This document shows positions 52,424 to 60,850 of a stretch of 64,000 bases of DNA, one piece after another. The notes under the pieces are model-generated. The model was not told where the DNA came from. It saw only the letters and a program-made list of their open reading frames with translations, and made no database searches. Position 1 is the stretch's first letter. Each line of letters starts with the position of its first letter. The stretch covers positions 1 through 64,000 of the forward strand of contig NZ_QRDZ01000015.1 of the NCBI RefSeq assembly GCF_003386235.1, in the 5' to 3' direction. This DNA is from Cohnella phaseoli. Lineage in GTDB: Bacteria; Bacillota; Bacilli; Paenibacillales; Paenibacillaceae. The position numbers and the translations under genes are program-made.

Positions 52424-52657
52424 CTACCGAATGGCACGGTTGGCAAGCAGGTAGTCCCGATCCGCATCGATAATGCGCAGAGTCCCTTGGCAGCAGGGGA
52501 AAACGATCGTTCTTTTACGGGCGCCGCCGTACATATCCCTTACCTCTTCGGGAGTAAGCGGCAGGCGGACGTTGGAGCTTCGGCAGTAGGGGCATTCCTG
52601 AGCGATGACGTCCTGCATCAGTATATCGTAGGGCAAACTATGGCTTAAAGGAATCAA
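52424..52657 (-). CDS. Small protein with CPYC motif
   Basis: The 77-residue protein has two Cys pairs, ECPYCRSSNV and FPCCQG, possibly one zinc ribbon or a redox pair, and an acidic centre PEEVRDMYGGARKRT. It is convergent with the DUF2225 gene. No RBS better than AGGAGA upstream (AAGGAGAGGACTAC). I do not recognise the family; a short genuine gene is likely but not certain. Confidence 0.6.
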   Translation of the reverse strand: MIPLSHSLPYDILMQDVIAQECPYCRSSNVRLPLTPEEVRDMYGGARKRTIVFPCCQGTLRIIDADRDYLLANRAIR

Positions 52658-52763
52658 TGTAGTCCTCTCCTTGTCTGCTTCGCGATCAAAATTGGGCTCT
52701 TTGAATAACCTCTTAAAGATACCTTACGGCAACGCCCTAACGCAATAAGAATGGAGCAGTGAG

Positions 52764-54545
52764 ATGATGACAAAACCGATATGGAACCTGGAGTCGCTCT
52801 TCGCGGGCGGCTCCTCTTCGCCTGATTTCGCGGCTTTCGTGGAGGAAGCCGAAGCGGGCTGCGCCGCTTTGCTCAAGGAGCTCCAGACCGGCGGTGACTC
52901 CGTTCCCGACGAGCGGCTGCTTGCGGGCTGGACGGCTAAGCTGCAAGAGACGCTCGCCAGACTGCGGGAAGCCGATTCCTTCGTCGCCTGCTTGACGTCC
53001 CAAAATTTAAGCGACAAGCGGGCGGTAGGCTGGACGGAGAAAATTCAGACGTTGGCGGCTCGCTACAAGCAGGCTTCCGATCTGTTCGACGCGAAGCTGT
53101 CGCTCGTGCCCGATTCCAACTGGGAGGCGTGGATGGCGCAGTCGGAGCTTGCCGCTGTGCTGTTCCCGCTTAGCGAGAAGCGAGACTTCGCGAAGGAGAA
53201 GCTTCCTCCGGCGCTGGAGGCGGTTGCCAGCGAGCTTGCCGTGGATGGCTATCACGGTTGGGGCGAGCACTACAATACGGTTGTCGGAAGAATCGCGATT
53301 GCTTGGGAGGAGGATGGCAACACCGTTCATCTCTCCGCAGGGCAAGCGGCCAACAAGCTGGACGATCCATCTCAGGCCGTGCGCGACGCAATGGCGGCCA
53401 AATGGGAGGCGGCCTGGGCGGAGCAAGCGGACCTGGGAGCGGACGCGCTGAACCGGATCGCCGGCTTCCGGCTGAAGCTGTACGGTCTTCGCGGGTGGAG
53501 CGATCCGCTCAAGGAGCCTCTGGCAATTAATCGCATGAGCCGCCAAACGCTTGATGCGATGTGGGAAGCGGTGGAGGGCAGCGTCGAGCCGCTGAAGCGC
53601 TATTTGGCGCTTAAGGCTCGGATGCTGGGCAAAGACAAGCTAAGCTGGCACGATGTGGACGCTCCGGTCGCTTCCACCCAGTCTAAAATCCCGTACAATG
53701 AGGCGGCTTCGCTCATTACGGATGCCTTTGCGCAGTTTTCGCCCCGATTGGCGGAATTGGCGCGGACGGCGTTCGCCGACGATTGGATCGAAGCGGAGGA
53801 TCGCCCGGGCAAGAGGCCGGGAGGCTTCTGCACAAGCTTCCCGATTGGCCGCCAAAGCCGAATCTTCATGACGTATTCTGGGACGCCCGGCAATGTGTCC
53901 ACGCTGGCGCATGAGCTCGGGCACGCCTACCATGCGCGGCTCGTTCAAGAGCTGCCGCCGCTGGCGCAGGAGTACGCGATGAACGTGGCCGAGACCGCCT
54001 CCACCTTCGCCGAGGCGATCGTCAGCGACGCGCTGCTGAGCAGAGCCGAGAGCGACGCCGAGAAGCTTGCTCTGCTGGACGAACGGTTGCAGCGGGCGGT
54101 CGCCTTCTGCATGAACATCCGCGCGCGTTTCCTGTTTGAGACGCGCTTCTATGACCGCCGCGCTTCGGGTATGCTCGAGGCCGCGGAGCTGGGAGAGCTG
54201 ATGACGGAAGCTCAGCGAGAAGCGTTCGGCGATGCGCTGGGCGGCTGGCATCCCCATTTCTGGGCGTCTAAGCTGCACTTTTATTTGACGGACGTCCCTT
54301 TTTACAATTTTCCGTATACGTTCGGGTATTTATTCAGCACCGGGCTTGCAGCGGTAGCCGCCAAGGAAGGCGAAGCTTTCGCCGAGCGGTACGACGCTCT
54401 GCTGCGCGATACCGCGGTCATGACCGTCGAGGAGCTGGCGTTTCGCCATCTTGGCGTACGCCTGGACGAGCCGGAATTTTGGAACGATGCGGTTGCCAAG
54501 GCGGTCTCCGATGTGGACGCATTCGCCGCTTTGTGTAAGCCGTAA
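52764..54545 (+). CDS. pepF: Oligoendopeptidase F family, M3 peptidase
   Basis: Cytosolic zinc oligopeptidase, 593 residues. M3 motif HELGHAYH: H383, E384, H387, with downstream Glu in NVAETASTFAE as third ligand. N-terminal helical propeptide-like part, and the C-terminal YNFPYTFGYLFSTGL is family-typical. Either of the two adjacent ATG codons (52764 or 52767) may start it, behind GGAGCAG. B. subtilis has pepF near yjbI; a similar linkage is seen here. Confidence 0.95.
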   Translation: MMTKPIWNLESLFAGGSSSPDFAAFVEEAEAGCAALLKELQTGGDSVPDERLLAGWTAKLQETLARLREADSFVACLTSQNLSDKRAVGWTEKIQTLAARYKQASDLFDAKLSLVPDSNWEAWMAQSELAAVLFPLSEKRDFAKEKLPPALEAVASELAVDGYHGWGEHYNTVVGRIAIAWEEDGNTVHLSAGQAANKLDDPSQAVRDAMAAKWEAAWAEQADLGADALNRIAGFRLKLYGLRGWSDPLKEPLAINRMSRQTLDAMWEAVEGSVEPLKRYLALKARMLGKDKLSWHDVDAPVASTQSKIPYNEAASLITDAFAQFSPRLAELARTAFADDWIEAEDRPGKRPGGFCTSFPIGRQSRIFMTYSGTPGNVSTLAHELGHAYHARLVQELPPLAQEYAMNVAETASTFAEAIVSDALLSRAESDAEKLALLDERLQRAVAFCMNIRARFLFETRFYDRRASGMLEAAELGELMTEAQREAFGDALGGWHPHFWASKLHFYLTDVPFYNFPYTFGYLFSTGLAAVAAKEGEAFAERYDALLRDTAVMTVEELAFRHLGVRLDEPEFWNDAVAKAVSDVDAFAALCKP

Positions 54546-54575
54546 GGTAGCGACTGCGCACGCCGTTGCGGCGGG

Positions 54576-54618
54576 AAAAGGCATGAAACGCTTCGTTTCG
54601 AACGATTTCATGCTTTTT
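54576..54618 (+). terminator. Terminator after pepF
   Basis: GCATGAAA at 54581-54588 pairs with TTTCATGC at 54606-54613; A-rich before and T-run after. Confidence 0.85.
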
Positions 54619-54652
54619 TCCTATTTTATTTACTTTCGAGTAGACAAAATCA

Positions 54653-54681
54653 TTGAAATATTCTAAAAATTCAATTATACT
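54653..54681 (+). promoter_or_regulatory. Sigma-A promoter of the gene at 54757
   Basis: TTGAAA at 54653-54658 and TATACT at 54676-54681 with a 17-bp spacer. Confidence 0.75.
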
Positions 54682-54756
54682 GAGTCCGAAGTCCCGAATG
54701 GAATACTTTGGATTTGTCGGAAGTAATAGAGAAACCAAGCGCGAAGGAGGAGTATA

Positions 54757-55155
54757 ATGTCATCTAACCAAATTTCTTTGGCCCGTCAGATCGACTTGGC
54801 TTTGGAGAGACTGGGAAGAGAATTGAAAGGAATGACGGCCGGCACGATCGTACTGCAAATTCGGGAGGATTCGGTCGGCAGATTCGGCATCCGCCATCTT
54901 CCCGTCGATTGCGGCAATCGCTCTCCCGTCGCTGCGGGGATGACGGCTGAGCAGGTGCTTGAATTGCGGCAGCTGGCTATTGAGGCATTAAGGCATAAGA
55001 GCGGTTGGACGCATGGAGAAATTTCTTACGATTTCGTGTTGAAGCAGGGGCGTGTACTCGTCAGTGTTCAGTTCGAATCCAATTATAACATGGCGAACCT
55101 GATGTTTCGCTATTCCCCGAAGAGTCGCGAACGCAGAGAGGCTTCCAACGGTTAA
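54757..55155 (+). CDS. Conserved-looking hypothetical protein
   Basis: The 132-residue soluble protein is preceded by AAGGAGGAG and a good promoter and followed by a strong terminator, so it is an independent unit. Composition: N-terminal helix (SLARQIDLALERLGRELKGM), a strand region TIVLQIREDSVGRFGIRHL, then an alpha helix SAEQVLELRQLAIEALRHK-like and C-terminal strands GRVLVSVQFESNYN and a basic tail. I do not recognise a domain. It could be a small regulator or RNA-binding protein; that is not supported by motifs. Confidence 0.75.
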   Translation: MSSNQISLARQIDLALERLGRELKGMTAGTIVLQIREDSVGRFGIRHLPVDCGNRSPVAAGMTAEQVLELRQLAIEALRHKSGWTHGEISYDFVLKQGRVLVSVQFESNYNMANLMFRYSPKSRERREASNG

Positions 55156-55187
55156 CGGTTAAACAAAGAAATACATAAGAAACACAA

Positions 55188-55236
55188 GGGGCTATCCGTC
55201 AATGGTCGAATATCGACTTGACGGATAGCCCTTTCG
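55188..55236. terminator. Bidirectional terminator
   Basis: GGGCTATCCGTCAA at 55188-55202 pairs with TTGACGGATAGCCC at 55218-55231; TTT tail on the plus strand. It separates convergent genes at 54757 and 55242. Confidence 0.85.
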
Positions 55237-55241
55237 TTGCG

Positions 55242-56291
55242 TTAGCGCTGCTCCAATCCGAAGTCGAAGTCAGGGGACACGTAAGGGTCCTCCGGGGCCG
55301 GAATTTTAACGACCTTGGTAATGTCGATCTGAATAATGTCTATGTCATTATAAGAAGTCGTTCCGAGCGTTCCCGTTACGGACACCCATTCGTCGGTCTC
55401 AAGCGTATCCGCATGTCCGAACTTGGCCATAACGCCGTAAGGGGACGCATCCGCCGAGCAGCAGTTGATGGCAAAACGACTGACGCCGAACTGCTTGGGC
55501 CCCATGCCGGCTTCGCGGTAGACGAAGCCGCTGATCTCGATCGTTTTGCCGAGGAAGGCGTCGCGGTACAGATCAATCGTGGTGAGCGTTTCGATGTACC
55601 ATTTGGGTGTCACGTGAATGAGATCGCGCGAGTACAGCTTTTTACCGTAAGCGGCGTAAGCCTCGGTAAAATTGTCGGACGGGAACAGAAGGTCAAGCTC
55701 TTCAGGCGACAGCTCGCGATCTGGCGCGGCAGCAGCAGAGCCGGGAGACGAGCTCTCCTGAGCGGTCGACTTCGGTTCTGCTGCGGGTTTGCTCGCGGTA
55801 GGCGCGGGCGTATCGACGTAGCTTTCGCTTGCCGAAGGAACGGGCAGCTCGGGGGACGGCGCCGGCTCCGACGCTCGTCCGCCCCGAGGCTCGCTTACGA
55901 CCGTTGTCTGGGGCGCAAATTGAACGCCTTTGGCCGAAGCCATGCTGCTGCCGAGCAGCCCGTCCGGAACGGCGTAGCCAATGAGCAGCGGAAGCGCGAA
56001 CCAGCCGTAAAGGAGCAGGCTTTTGCCCCAGGACGCGGGCATTTCGTGCTGGCAGCCGCAATCCGGGCCGTGGCTTTCTTTCTCGAAGAAGGCGCGGATG
56101 GCCGAATACAGCTGCTGAGCGGCGACCGCATAGAGCCCCAGCGCCGACAGCTTGACGATGAATTGCATCCGTTCGGCGATATACAGATTCAGATTGCCGG
56201 AGCGGACAAGATGCACGATCAGCAGCGCAAAGCCGGTTAGCACGATGGCTCTGGCAGCGTAATGGAATGCAAGTACGGTTGATTTGGACAT
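55242..56291 (-). CDS. TIGR03943-family membrane protein (YcgQ-like)
   Basis: The 349-residue protein is the partner of the DUF318 permease upstream. Two to three N-terminal helices (about 5-60), a short Cys/His patch DCGCQHE (about 76-82) that could bind metal, a helix at about 90-110, a Ser/Pro/Glu-rich linker (about 120-185), and a C-terminal soluble domain ending in YNDIDIIQIDITKVVKIPAP. In B. subtilis the pair is YcgR/YcgQ. The Zur-type box in front of the operon suggests zinc allocation. Confidence 0.85.
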   Translation of the reverse strand: MSKSTVLAFHYAARAIVLTGFALLIVHLVRSGNLNLYIAERMQFIVKLSALGLYAVAAQQLYSAIRAFFEKESHGPDCGCQHEMPASWGKSLLLYGWFALPLLIGYAVPDGLLGSSMASAKGVQFAPQTTVVSEPRGGRASEPAPSPELPVPSASESYVDTPAPTASKPAAEPKSTAQESSSPGSAAAAPDRELSPEELDLLFPSDNFTEAYAAYGKKLYSRDLIHVTPKWYIETLTTIDLYRDAFLGKTIEISGFVYREAGMGPKQFGVSRFAINCCSADASPYGVMAKFGHADTLETDEWVSVTGTLGTTSYNDIDIIQIDITKVVKIPAPEDPYVSPDFDFGLEQR

Positions 56292-56312
56292 AGGAGCCTC
56301 CTTAGATGATCC

Positions 56313-57410
56313 TTAGACGAATCCCAGCCGATCGAACGCAAGCGAACCGAGGAGTACAAGCACGGCGATCAGCAGGCTGAATTTCAGGACGAATTTTTTG
56401 CGGAAGACGGCAAGCATCATTAGCGTGTTTTTCAAATCGAGCATCGGCCCCACCACAAGGAACGACAACAGCGCGGCGGGCGGGAACACATTGCCGAACG
56501 AAGCCGCCACAAACGCGTCCGAAGTCGAGCAGAGAGACAGCGCGTAGGCGAAGGCCATCATGAACAGATGGGATAACAGCTCGTGGTCGGCGACGGCGGC
56601 GAACGACGAACGCGTGATGAACGTCTGCATCAGACCGGTAATCAACGAGCCGAGAATCAAATATTTGCCCATCTCGAAAAATTCGTCGGCGATGTGCGAG
56701 GGTGTCGCGGCAAGCTTCTTGACAAACGGCGCGTTAGGGTCGCTATGATCGTGATGATGGCTATGAGAGCTATGGTTATGATGATGTTCATGATGGAGAT
56801 GGCCGTGAGAGTGTTGATGATCTGCATGGGAGGAGGCTGCGGCAGTGCCAGAACCAGGGCGATCCTCCTTCAGCGGGCTGCGCTTCAGCCGGGCGTACAA
56901 AATGAAACCCAGCGCGACGGACACGAAGAACGCCAAATAAAAGCGAGAGTAAGCAAGATCCTCGTTCGAGCGGAAAGCCTGGAATGTGGCGCCGAATACG
57001 ACGGGATTGATAATCGGACCGGCCACGATGTAGATAAGGCCTATGTAAGCGGGCAAGCCTTTGCGCATGAGTCTGCGCACGATCGGAATCATGCCGCACT
57101 CGCACAGAGGCAGAACGATGCCGAGCAGAGTGCCGAACAGTACGCCCGCCACCGGATTGCGGGGAGTCAGCTTGCGCACGAGCCCGTCCGACACGAACGC
57201 TTGAAGCAGCGCCGATATGATTACGCCGATCAGCAGGAAGGGCAGCGCTTCGAGGATAATGCTGATGAATACGATTTTAAAATTTTGCAGCCTCGTACTG
57301 TCCAAAATCCAACCTGACCCATCCCGCCCGAAAAAAATGAGCGCCAAAAGCAAGGCGCACACGGCCGAAGCCGCAGCGGTAGTCCATTTCATCCACCTGT
57401 CGTGCACCAC
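56313..57410 (-). CDS. DUF318 permease (YcgR-like) with His-rich loop
   Basis: The 365-residue permease of the UPF0718/DUF318 family has about eight helices. Conserved blocks are ILEALPFLLIGVIISALLQ, GVLFGTLLGIVLPLCECGMI and SLCSTSDAFVAASFG. Between the two halves (about 195-225) lies a loop with many His residues (DHQHSHGHLHHEHHHNHSSH), a probable zinc-sensing or -binding loop. The start is GTG 57410 behind AAGGA, with its stop 21 bp before the YcgQ-like gene. Direction of transport is unknown. Confidence 0.9.
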   Translation of the reverse strand: MVHDRWMKWTTAAASAVCALLLALIFFGRDGSGWILDSTRLQNFKIVFISIILEALPFLLIGVIISALLQAFVSDGLVRKLTPRNPVAGVLFGTLLGIVLPLCECGMIPIVRRLMRKGLPAYIGLIYIVAGPIINPVVFGATFQAFRSNEDLAYSRFYLAFFVSVALGFILYARLKRSPLKEDRPGSGTAAASSHADHQHSHGHLHHEHHHNHSSHSHHHDHSDPNAPFVKKLAATPSHIADEFFEMGKYLILGSLITGLMQTFITRSSFAAVADHELLSHLFMMAFAYALSLCSTSDAFVAASFGNVFPPAALLSFLVVGPMLDLKNTLMMLAVFRKKFVLKFSLLIAVLVLLGSLAFDRLGFV

Positions 57411-57429
57411 TTCACATCCTTGTTTTTAA

Positions 57430-57444
57430 TAGTAATTATTACGA
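57430..57444 (-). promoter_or_regulatory. Zur-type operator
   Basis: TAGTAATTATTACGA matches the B. subtilis Zur box TCGTAATNATTACGA at all but one defined position. It lies 20 bp before the permease start. On the minus strand TATAAT lies just upstream with an ATGCCA -35 17 bp before it, so the box covers the transcription start. PerR and Fur boxes differ at the outer positions (TTATAAT, TGATAAT). Repression under zinc sufficiency is inferred. Confidence 0.75.
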
Positions 57445-57542
57445 TTATTATACACTATGCTTGTACATTTGGCATTCATGACTTTTGATTTACCTAAAGA
57501 GCCGCACGCGAAGAATCGCTCATCCGCATCTCGCCAACGAGG

Positions 57543-57570
57543 TTGACAACGCGGTGCGGCGGGGTATAAT
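57543..57570 (+). promoter_or_regulatory. Sigma-A promoter of the trpS T-box transcript
   Basis: TTGACA at 57543-57548, 16-bp spacer, TATAAT at 57565-57570. Confidence 0.85.
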
Positions 57571-57576
57571 GGGTAA

Positions 57577-57880
57577 CAACTAAAATATATTCAGCGACGA
57601 AGAGAACAAGTACGTCTGGACGGAGCGCTCACAGAGAGCCGGTGATTGGCTGGAAGCCGGTACGCACGGCATGCGGAATGGATCTTGGAGCTGGAAGAGG
57701 AACGATGGAGATAAACCGCGCACGAGCACATCATGCGGCGCAGACCTCCGTCCGATGCTTTCCCGACTGTTCCCCGTTACAGGAACGCTAAGGTATCGCG
57801 CTAAGCCGGAAGGCGTCGCGATACGAATAAGGGTGGTACCACGGCTTTCCTCGTCCCTTGCGGAGGAAGGCTTTTTTTAT
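57577..57880 (+). ncRNA. T-box riboswitch (tRNA-Trp)
   Basis: A T-box leader that reads uncharged tRNA-Trp. Stem I shows AGAGAGCCGG and GAAGCCGG pairing segments; the specifier loop reads GAATGGATC with the Trp codon TGG at 57679-57681. A further hairpin (GGTATCGCG/CGCGATAC) precedes the T-box bulge AAGGGTGGTACCACGG at 57829-57844. Downstream, GGCTTTCCTC and GGAGGAAGGC form the terminator ending in seven T at about 57873. Binding of uncharged tRNA to the bulge stabilises the antiterminator. Confidence 0.95.
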
Positions 57881-57908
57881 TTTCTCGAAAAAAAGGAGCG
57901 AATTGACT

Positions 57909-58907
57909 ATGTCCAAGCAGCAACGCGTACTATCCGGCATTCAATCCAGCGGCAAGCTGACGATCGGCAACTACATCGGCGCGATGAAAAATTTCGTGGC
58001 CCTGCAGCATGAGCACGACTGTTACTTCATGATCGCGGACCTGCACGCAATCACGGTTCCCCAGGAGCCGGCGGCGCTGCGCGAGCAGACAGAGTCCGTA
58101 GCCGCGCTGTACGTGGCCGCAGGGCTTGATCCGTCGCAGGCGGCAATTTTCATACAGTCGCACGTACCCGCGCACGCCGAGCTGGGCTGGTTGTTGACGA
58201 CGATGTCGTACATGGGCGAACTGGAACGGATGACGCAATTCAAGGACAAATCCGAGGGCAAGGAAGCGGTAGGAGCGGGGTTGTTCGTCTACCCGGCGTT
58301 GATGGCGTCCGATATTTTGCTTTATAACCCGACGCTTGTTCCCGTAGGCGACGACCAAAAACAGCATTTGGAGCTGACGCGCGATTTGGCCGGAAGGTTT
58401 AATCACCGCTACGGCGACACATTCGTTATCCCGGACCCGTTCATTCCAAAGCAAGGAGCGCGCATTATGTCCTTGGAGGAAGGCACGAAGAAAATGAGCA
58501 AGAGCAGCCCGAGCGCGGGAAGCTACATCTCGATGCTCGACACGCCGGACGAAATCCGCAAAAAAATATCCCGAGCCAAGACGGACATGGGCCGGGAGGT
58601 CGTGTACGATGTGCAGAACAAGCCGGAGGTCAGCAACTTGATGACGATCTACGGCCAATGCTCGGGCAAGACGGTCGAGGAAGTTCAGGCCGCTTACGAA
58701 GGCCAAGGCTACGGCGCGTTCAAAAAAGATTTAGCCGAAGTCGTCGTCGCGGCGCTGGAGCCGATGCAGCGCATCTATTCGGATGTGCGCTCCTCCGGCG
58801 AAATTCACCGCATTTTGCGCGATGGGGCCGAGCGTGCGAACGCCGTGGCCGAGCAGACGCTGGCCAAGGCGAAGGAAGCGATGGGTTTTCTGCCGCTCAA
58901 ACGCTAA
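57909..58907 (+). CDS. trpS: Tryptophanyl-tRNA synthetase
   Basis: Class I aminoacyl-tRNA synthetase, 332 residues. HIGH-type motif T18-I-G-N21 in GKLTIGNYIGAM and KMSKSS at 195-200. The start ATG 57909 follows AAGGAG by ten nt; upstream in-frame residues lie inside the T-box. Expression is controlled by that T-box. Stop overlaps the convergent small gene by 4 nt. Confidence 0.97.
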   Translation: MSKQQRVLSGIQSSGKLTIGNYIGAMKNFVALQHEHDCYFMIADLHAITVPQEPAALREQTESVAALYVAAGLDPSQAAIFIQSHVPAHAELGWLLTTMSYMGELERMTQFKDKSEGKEAVGAGLFVYPALMASDILLYNPTLVPVGDDQKQHLELTRDLAGRFNHRYGDTFVIPDPFIPKQGARIMSLEEGTKKMSKSSPSAGSYISMLDTPDEIRKKISRAKTDMGREVVYDVQNKPEVSNLMTIYGQCSGKTVEEVQAAYEGQGYGAFKKDLAEVVVAALEPMQRIYSDVRSSGEIHRILRDGAERANAVAEQTLAKAKEAMGFLPLKR

Positions 58908-59077
58908 ACGGATTTTTTTCTTAGCTTCGCCTTGACGATGAATCCGAGGCCCGTAACAAACAGGGTTACGACGCCGAGAAGCAGCGCCAGCCAGCCGTTG
59001 TAGCTGATCGAGAAAGCCGTGGCCAGCATGCCGATCACGGACAAAATGGCGAACAAGAGTGACAAAGTTTTACTCAT
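58904..59077 (-). CDS. Small two-helix membrane protein
   Basis: The start at ATG 59077 follows GAGGTG by six nt. The 57-residue product has two hydrophobic helices (about 3-24 and 29-48, rich in Leu, Val and Gly) and a basic C-terminus KAKLRKKSV. It is convergent with trpS, sharing the last 4 nt. A conserved small protein of Paenibacillaceae is likely, function unknown. Confidence 0.65.
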   Translation of the reverse strand: MSKTLSLLFAILSVIGMLATAFSISYNGWLALLLGVVTLFVTGLGFIVKAKLRKKSV

Positions 59078-59167
59078 CAATTTCACCTCGCATATTTTTC
59101 TTCGTATCTAGCATACTAAGTTGGCAAGCTTGCAAACCAATCATTAAGGCGAAGGGAGACTTCAATC

Positions 59168-59371
59168 ATGGCATCAAGCAACCAACTTGTTGTACCGCAA
59201 GCCAAAGCGGCATTGCAAAGCATGAAAATGGAAGCTGCACAATCTCTGGGGGTACAAATCCCAGCGGACGGATATTACGGTAACGTAACATCCCGCGATG
59301 CAGGTTCCCTCGGCGGTTATATCACCAAGAAGCTTGTTCAAATGGCCGAGCAACAACTTTCCGGTCGCTAA
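59168..59371 (+). CDS. Alpha/beta-type small acid-soluble spore protein
   Basis: The 67-residue SASP coats spore DNA and supplies amino acids after GPR cleavage. The GPR-site region MKMEAAQSLGV and the DNA-binding C-terminal block GGYITKKLVQMAEQQL are visible. RBS AAGGGAG. Sigma-G control expected from the family. A terminator follows directly. Confidence 0.95.
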   Translation: MASSNQLVVPQAKAALQSMKMEAAQSLGVQIPADGYYGNVTSRDAGSLGGYITKKLVQMAEQQLSGR

Positions 59372-59390
59372 GAACTTCGGTTCGGACCGA

Positions 59391-59417
59391 AAGCCCGAGG
59401 AAACCCCTCGGGCTTTT
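59391..59417 (+). terminator. Terminator of the SASP gene
   Basis: AAGCCCGAGG at 59391-59400 pairs with CCTCGGGCTT at 59406-59415, TTTT tail. Confidence 0.92.
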
Positions 59418-59448
59418 CATATTGTGCCCCTCCGGCAAACAAACGTCA

Positions 59449-59490
59449 AGAGGCCGCCCCCGATCCGACGGATTCGGGAGCGGCCTCTCA
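59449..59490 (-). terminator. Terminator of the YfhP-like gene
   Basis: GAGGCCGC (59451) pairs with GCGGCCTC (59480) and CCCGA with TCGGG inside. On the minus strand it is followed by TTGACGTTTGTTTG, weakly T-rich. Confidence 0.6.
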
Positions 59491-59504
59491 ATAAACCCTG
59501 GGTC

Positions 59505-60488
59505 TCAATAAGAGTTCATTCGCAGTCGTTTTTCCAGCCTGTCGTCGCTCAGCCAGCCGACATACGATTGAAGCGGAGCGAGGTTCAAGTCCATCAATAC
59601 GACGGCTACGAACGGGTATTGCTTGCGGTAGCGGTAACGGACATCCACCCAGCGCACCTCATATCCCCACGTATGCGTCTTTACCAATCCGCAGGGGAAG
59701 GGCGTCACGCTTAGAAAAGCTTGAACGTCCTGATGCTGCTTGGAGGCGTCGATGGCCGGGTGTTCATCGCATTTGAGCACGTCCACCCATTTCATTTTCC
59801 CGTTGTTCCATTCCCCGATGCCGTAAGTGCAATCCTCCGACACCCGGACGACGTTCCAGCGATACAGCGAGATGGTCGGCAGCAGCGTATAACGATCGCG
59901 GGGCTGTCCTTCGGGATCGTGGCCGGCGATCTTGCCGGACAGTCTGCGATGCGCGAGCGTTCGCCATCCGTAATAAATGCCGAGCAGCACGTACAGCACG
60001 GGAAAAATGACCTGCGGAACGGCGATTCCGGATATCCAGAGCAAGATCGCAAACAGATGGGCGAAAAAAATAAATGGATCGAAGATGTGGATGATGTTCC
60101 ACGCGACCCATTGCTTGCTCAGCGGACGATAAGCCTGAGTTCCGTAGGAGTTGAACAGATCGCTTAGCACATGGACGACGACGGCCAGCAAAACCCAGAA
60201 GGCGATATGCCACCAGGGAATGCCGCGGAACGAAACTGCGATAACGGTGGTAATCAGCGCGGTCCAACCGACGATTGCCGGAAAAGAGTGAGACAAGCCG
60301 CGATGGTTTTTGATATAATCGGCATTGCTTTTGAAGCGGAGCAGACCGTCCAGGTCGGGCGCGTTCGAGCCTGCGACGGTGCCGATCAGAATGGCGATCG
60401 GACCGTAGGCGTGCGAAGCGATGACGGGATCTGTCATGGCCAGTCCTCCCAAGCCCAGGCCAAACACGAAATGCGTACCGGTGTCCAT
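59505..60488 (-). CDS. YfhP-like inner-membrane metal-dependent hydrolase
   Basis: The 327-residue YdjM/DUF457-type membrane hydrolase has H6 in MDTGTHFVFGLGLGG, APDLDGLLR and HRGLSHSF as metal ligands, and about four helices (30-180). The C-terminal soluble part (about 185-327) has RYTLLPTISLYRWNVVRV. B. subtilis YfhP is a regulator of yfhQR by similarity; the family shares a fold with phospholipase-like enzymes. Stand-alone gene. Confidence 0.85.
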   Translation of the reverse strand: MDTGTHFVFGLGLGGLAMTDPVIASHAYGPIAILIGTVAGSNAPDLDGLLRFKSNADYIKNHRGLSHSFPAIVGWTALITTVIAVSFRGIPWWHIAFWVLLAVVVHVLSDLFNSYGTQAYRPLSKQWVAWNIIHIFDPFIFFAHLFAILLWISGIAVPQVIFPVLYVLLGIYYGWRTLAHRRLSGKIAGHDPEGQPRDRYTLLPTISLYRWNVVRVSEDCTYGIGEWNNGKMKWVDVLKCDEHPAIDASKQHQDVQAFLSVTPFPCGLVKTHTWGYEVRWVDVRYRYRKQYPFVAVVLMDLNLAPLQSYVGWLSDDRLEKRLRMNSY

Positions 60489-60556
60489 TACTTTAGCCCC
60501 CTTATCTGCTCAGTATGGACGTAACGGCTATAAAATATGAAGGGAGATGAAGCGCC

Positions 60557-60850
60557 TTGATTTTGTTTTGCGAGTATGTCATTCCGGAGGAGACGCGCGA
60601 AAGGTTTCTCGAATGGGCCGACGCTCGTCCGGAGCTGTGGAGGGACGCCGAGTTCGCCGAGAATACGGCGCAGCCGGGCGTGTTTGTGGAAATTCGCAGA
60701 GCGGAGACGGAGGTCGAGGCGGCGAAAATGGAACAGGAACGCCGCGACGGGCGTTCCTGGAGGGAAATGGAGCAATGGGTGAAGGGAGGCCGCAGCGGAT
60801 TGAGAATATGGATCTTCCGTCAGCGGTTGCTGCCGAAGGGCAGCGTGTAG
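60557..60850 (+). CDS. Small hypothetical protein
   Basis: The 97-residue protein starts at TTG 60557 (ten nt behind GGAG). Residues 45-70 are a charged helix (RRAETEVEAAKMEQERRDGR) and the C-terminus is basic with WIFRQRLL. Overlaps the end of gerQ by 31 nt in convergent orientation, which is unusual but frequent in tightly packed spore-gene regions. The composition is coding-like; the function is unknown. Confidence 0.6.
   Translation: MILFCEYVIPEETRERFLEWADARPELWRDAEFAENTAQPGVFVEIRRAETEVEAAKMEQERRDGRSWREMEQWVKGGRSGLRIWIFRQRLLPKGSV

Noticed and set aside
55218-56240. Plus-strand ORF of 340 residues
   Set aside because: Antisense of the TIGR03943 gene, which has the membrane helices and a good partner gene.
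57671-58012. ORF inside the trpS leader
   Set aside because: The sequence is the T-box riboswitch with its specifier and terminator.
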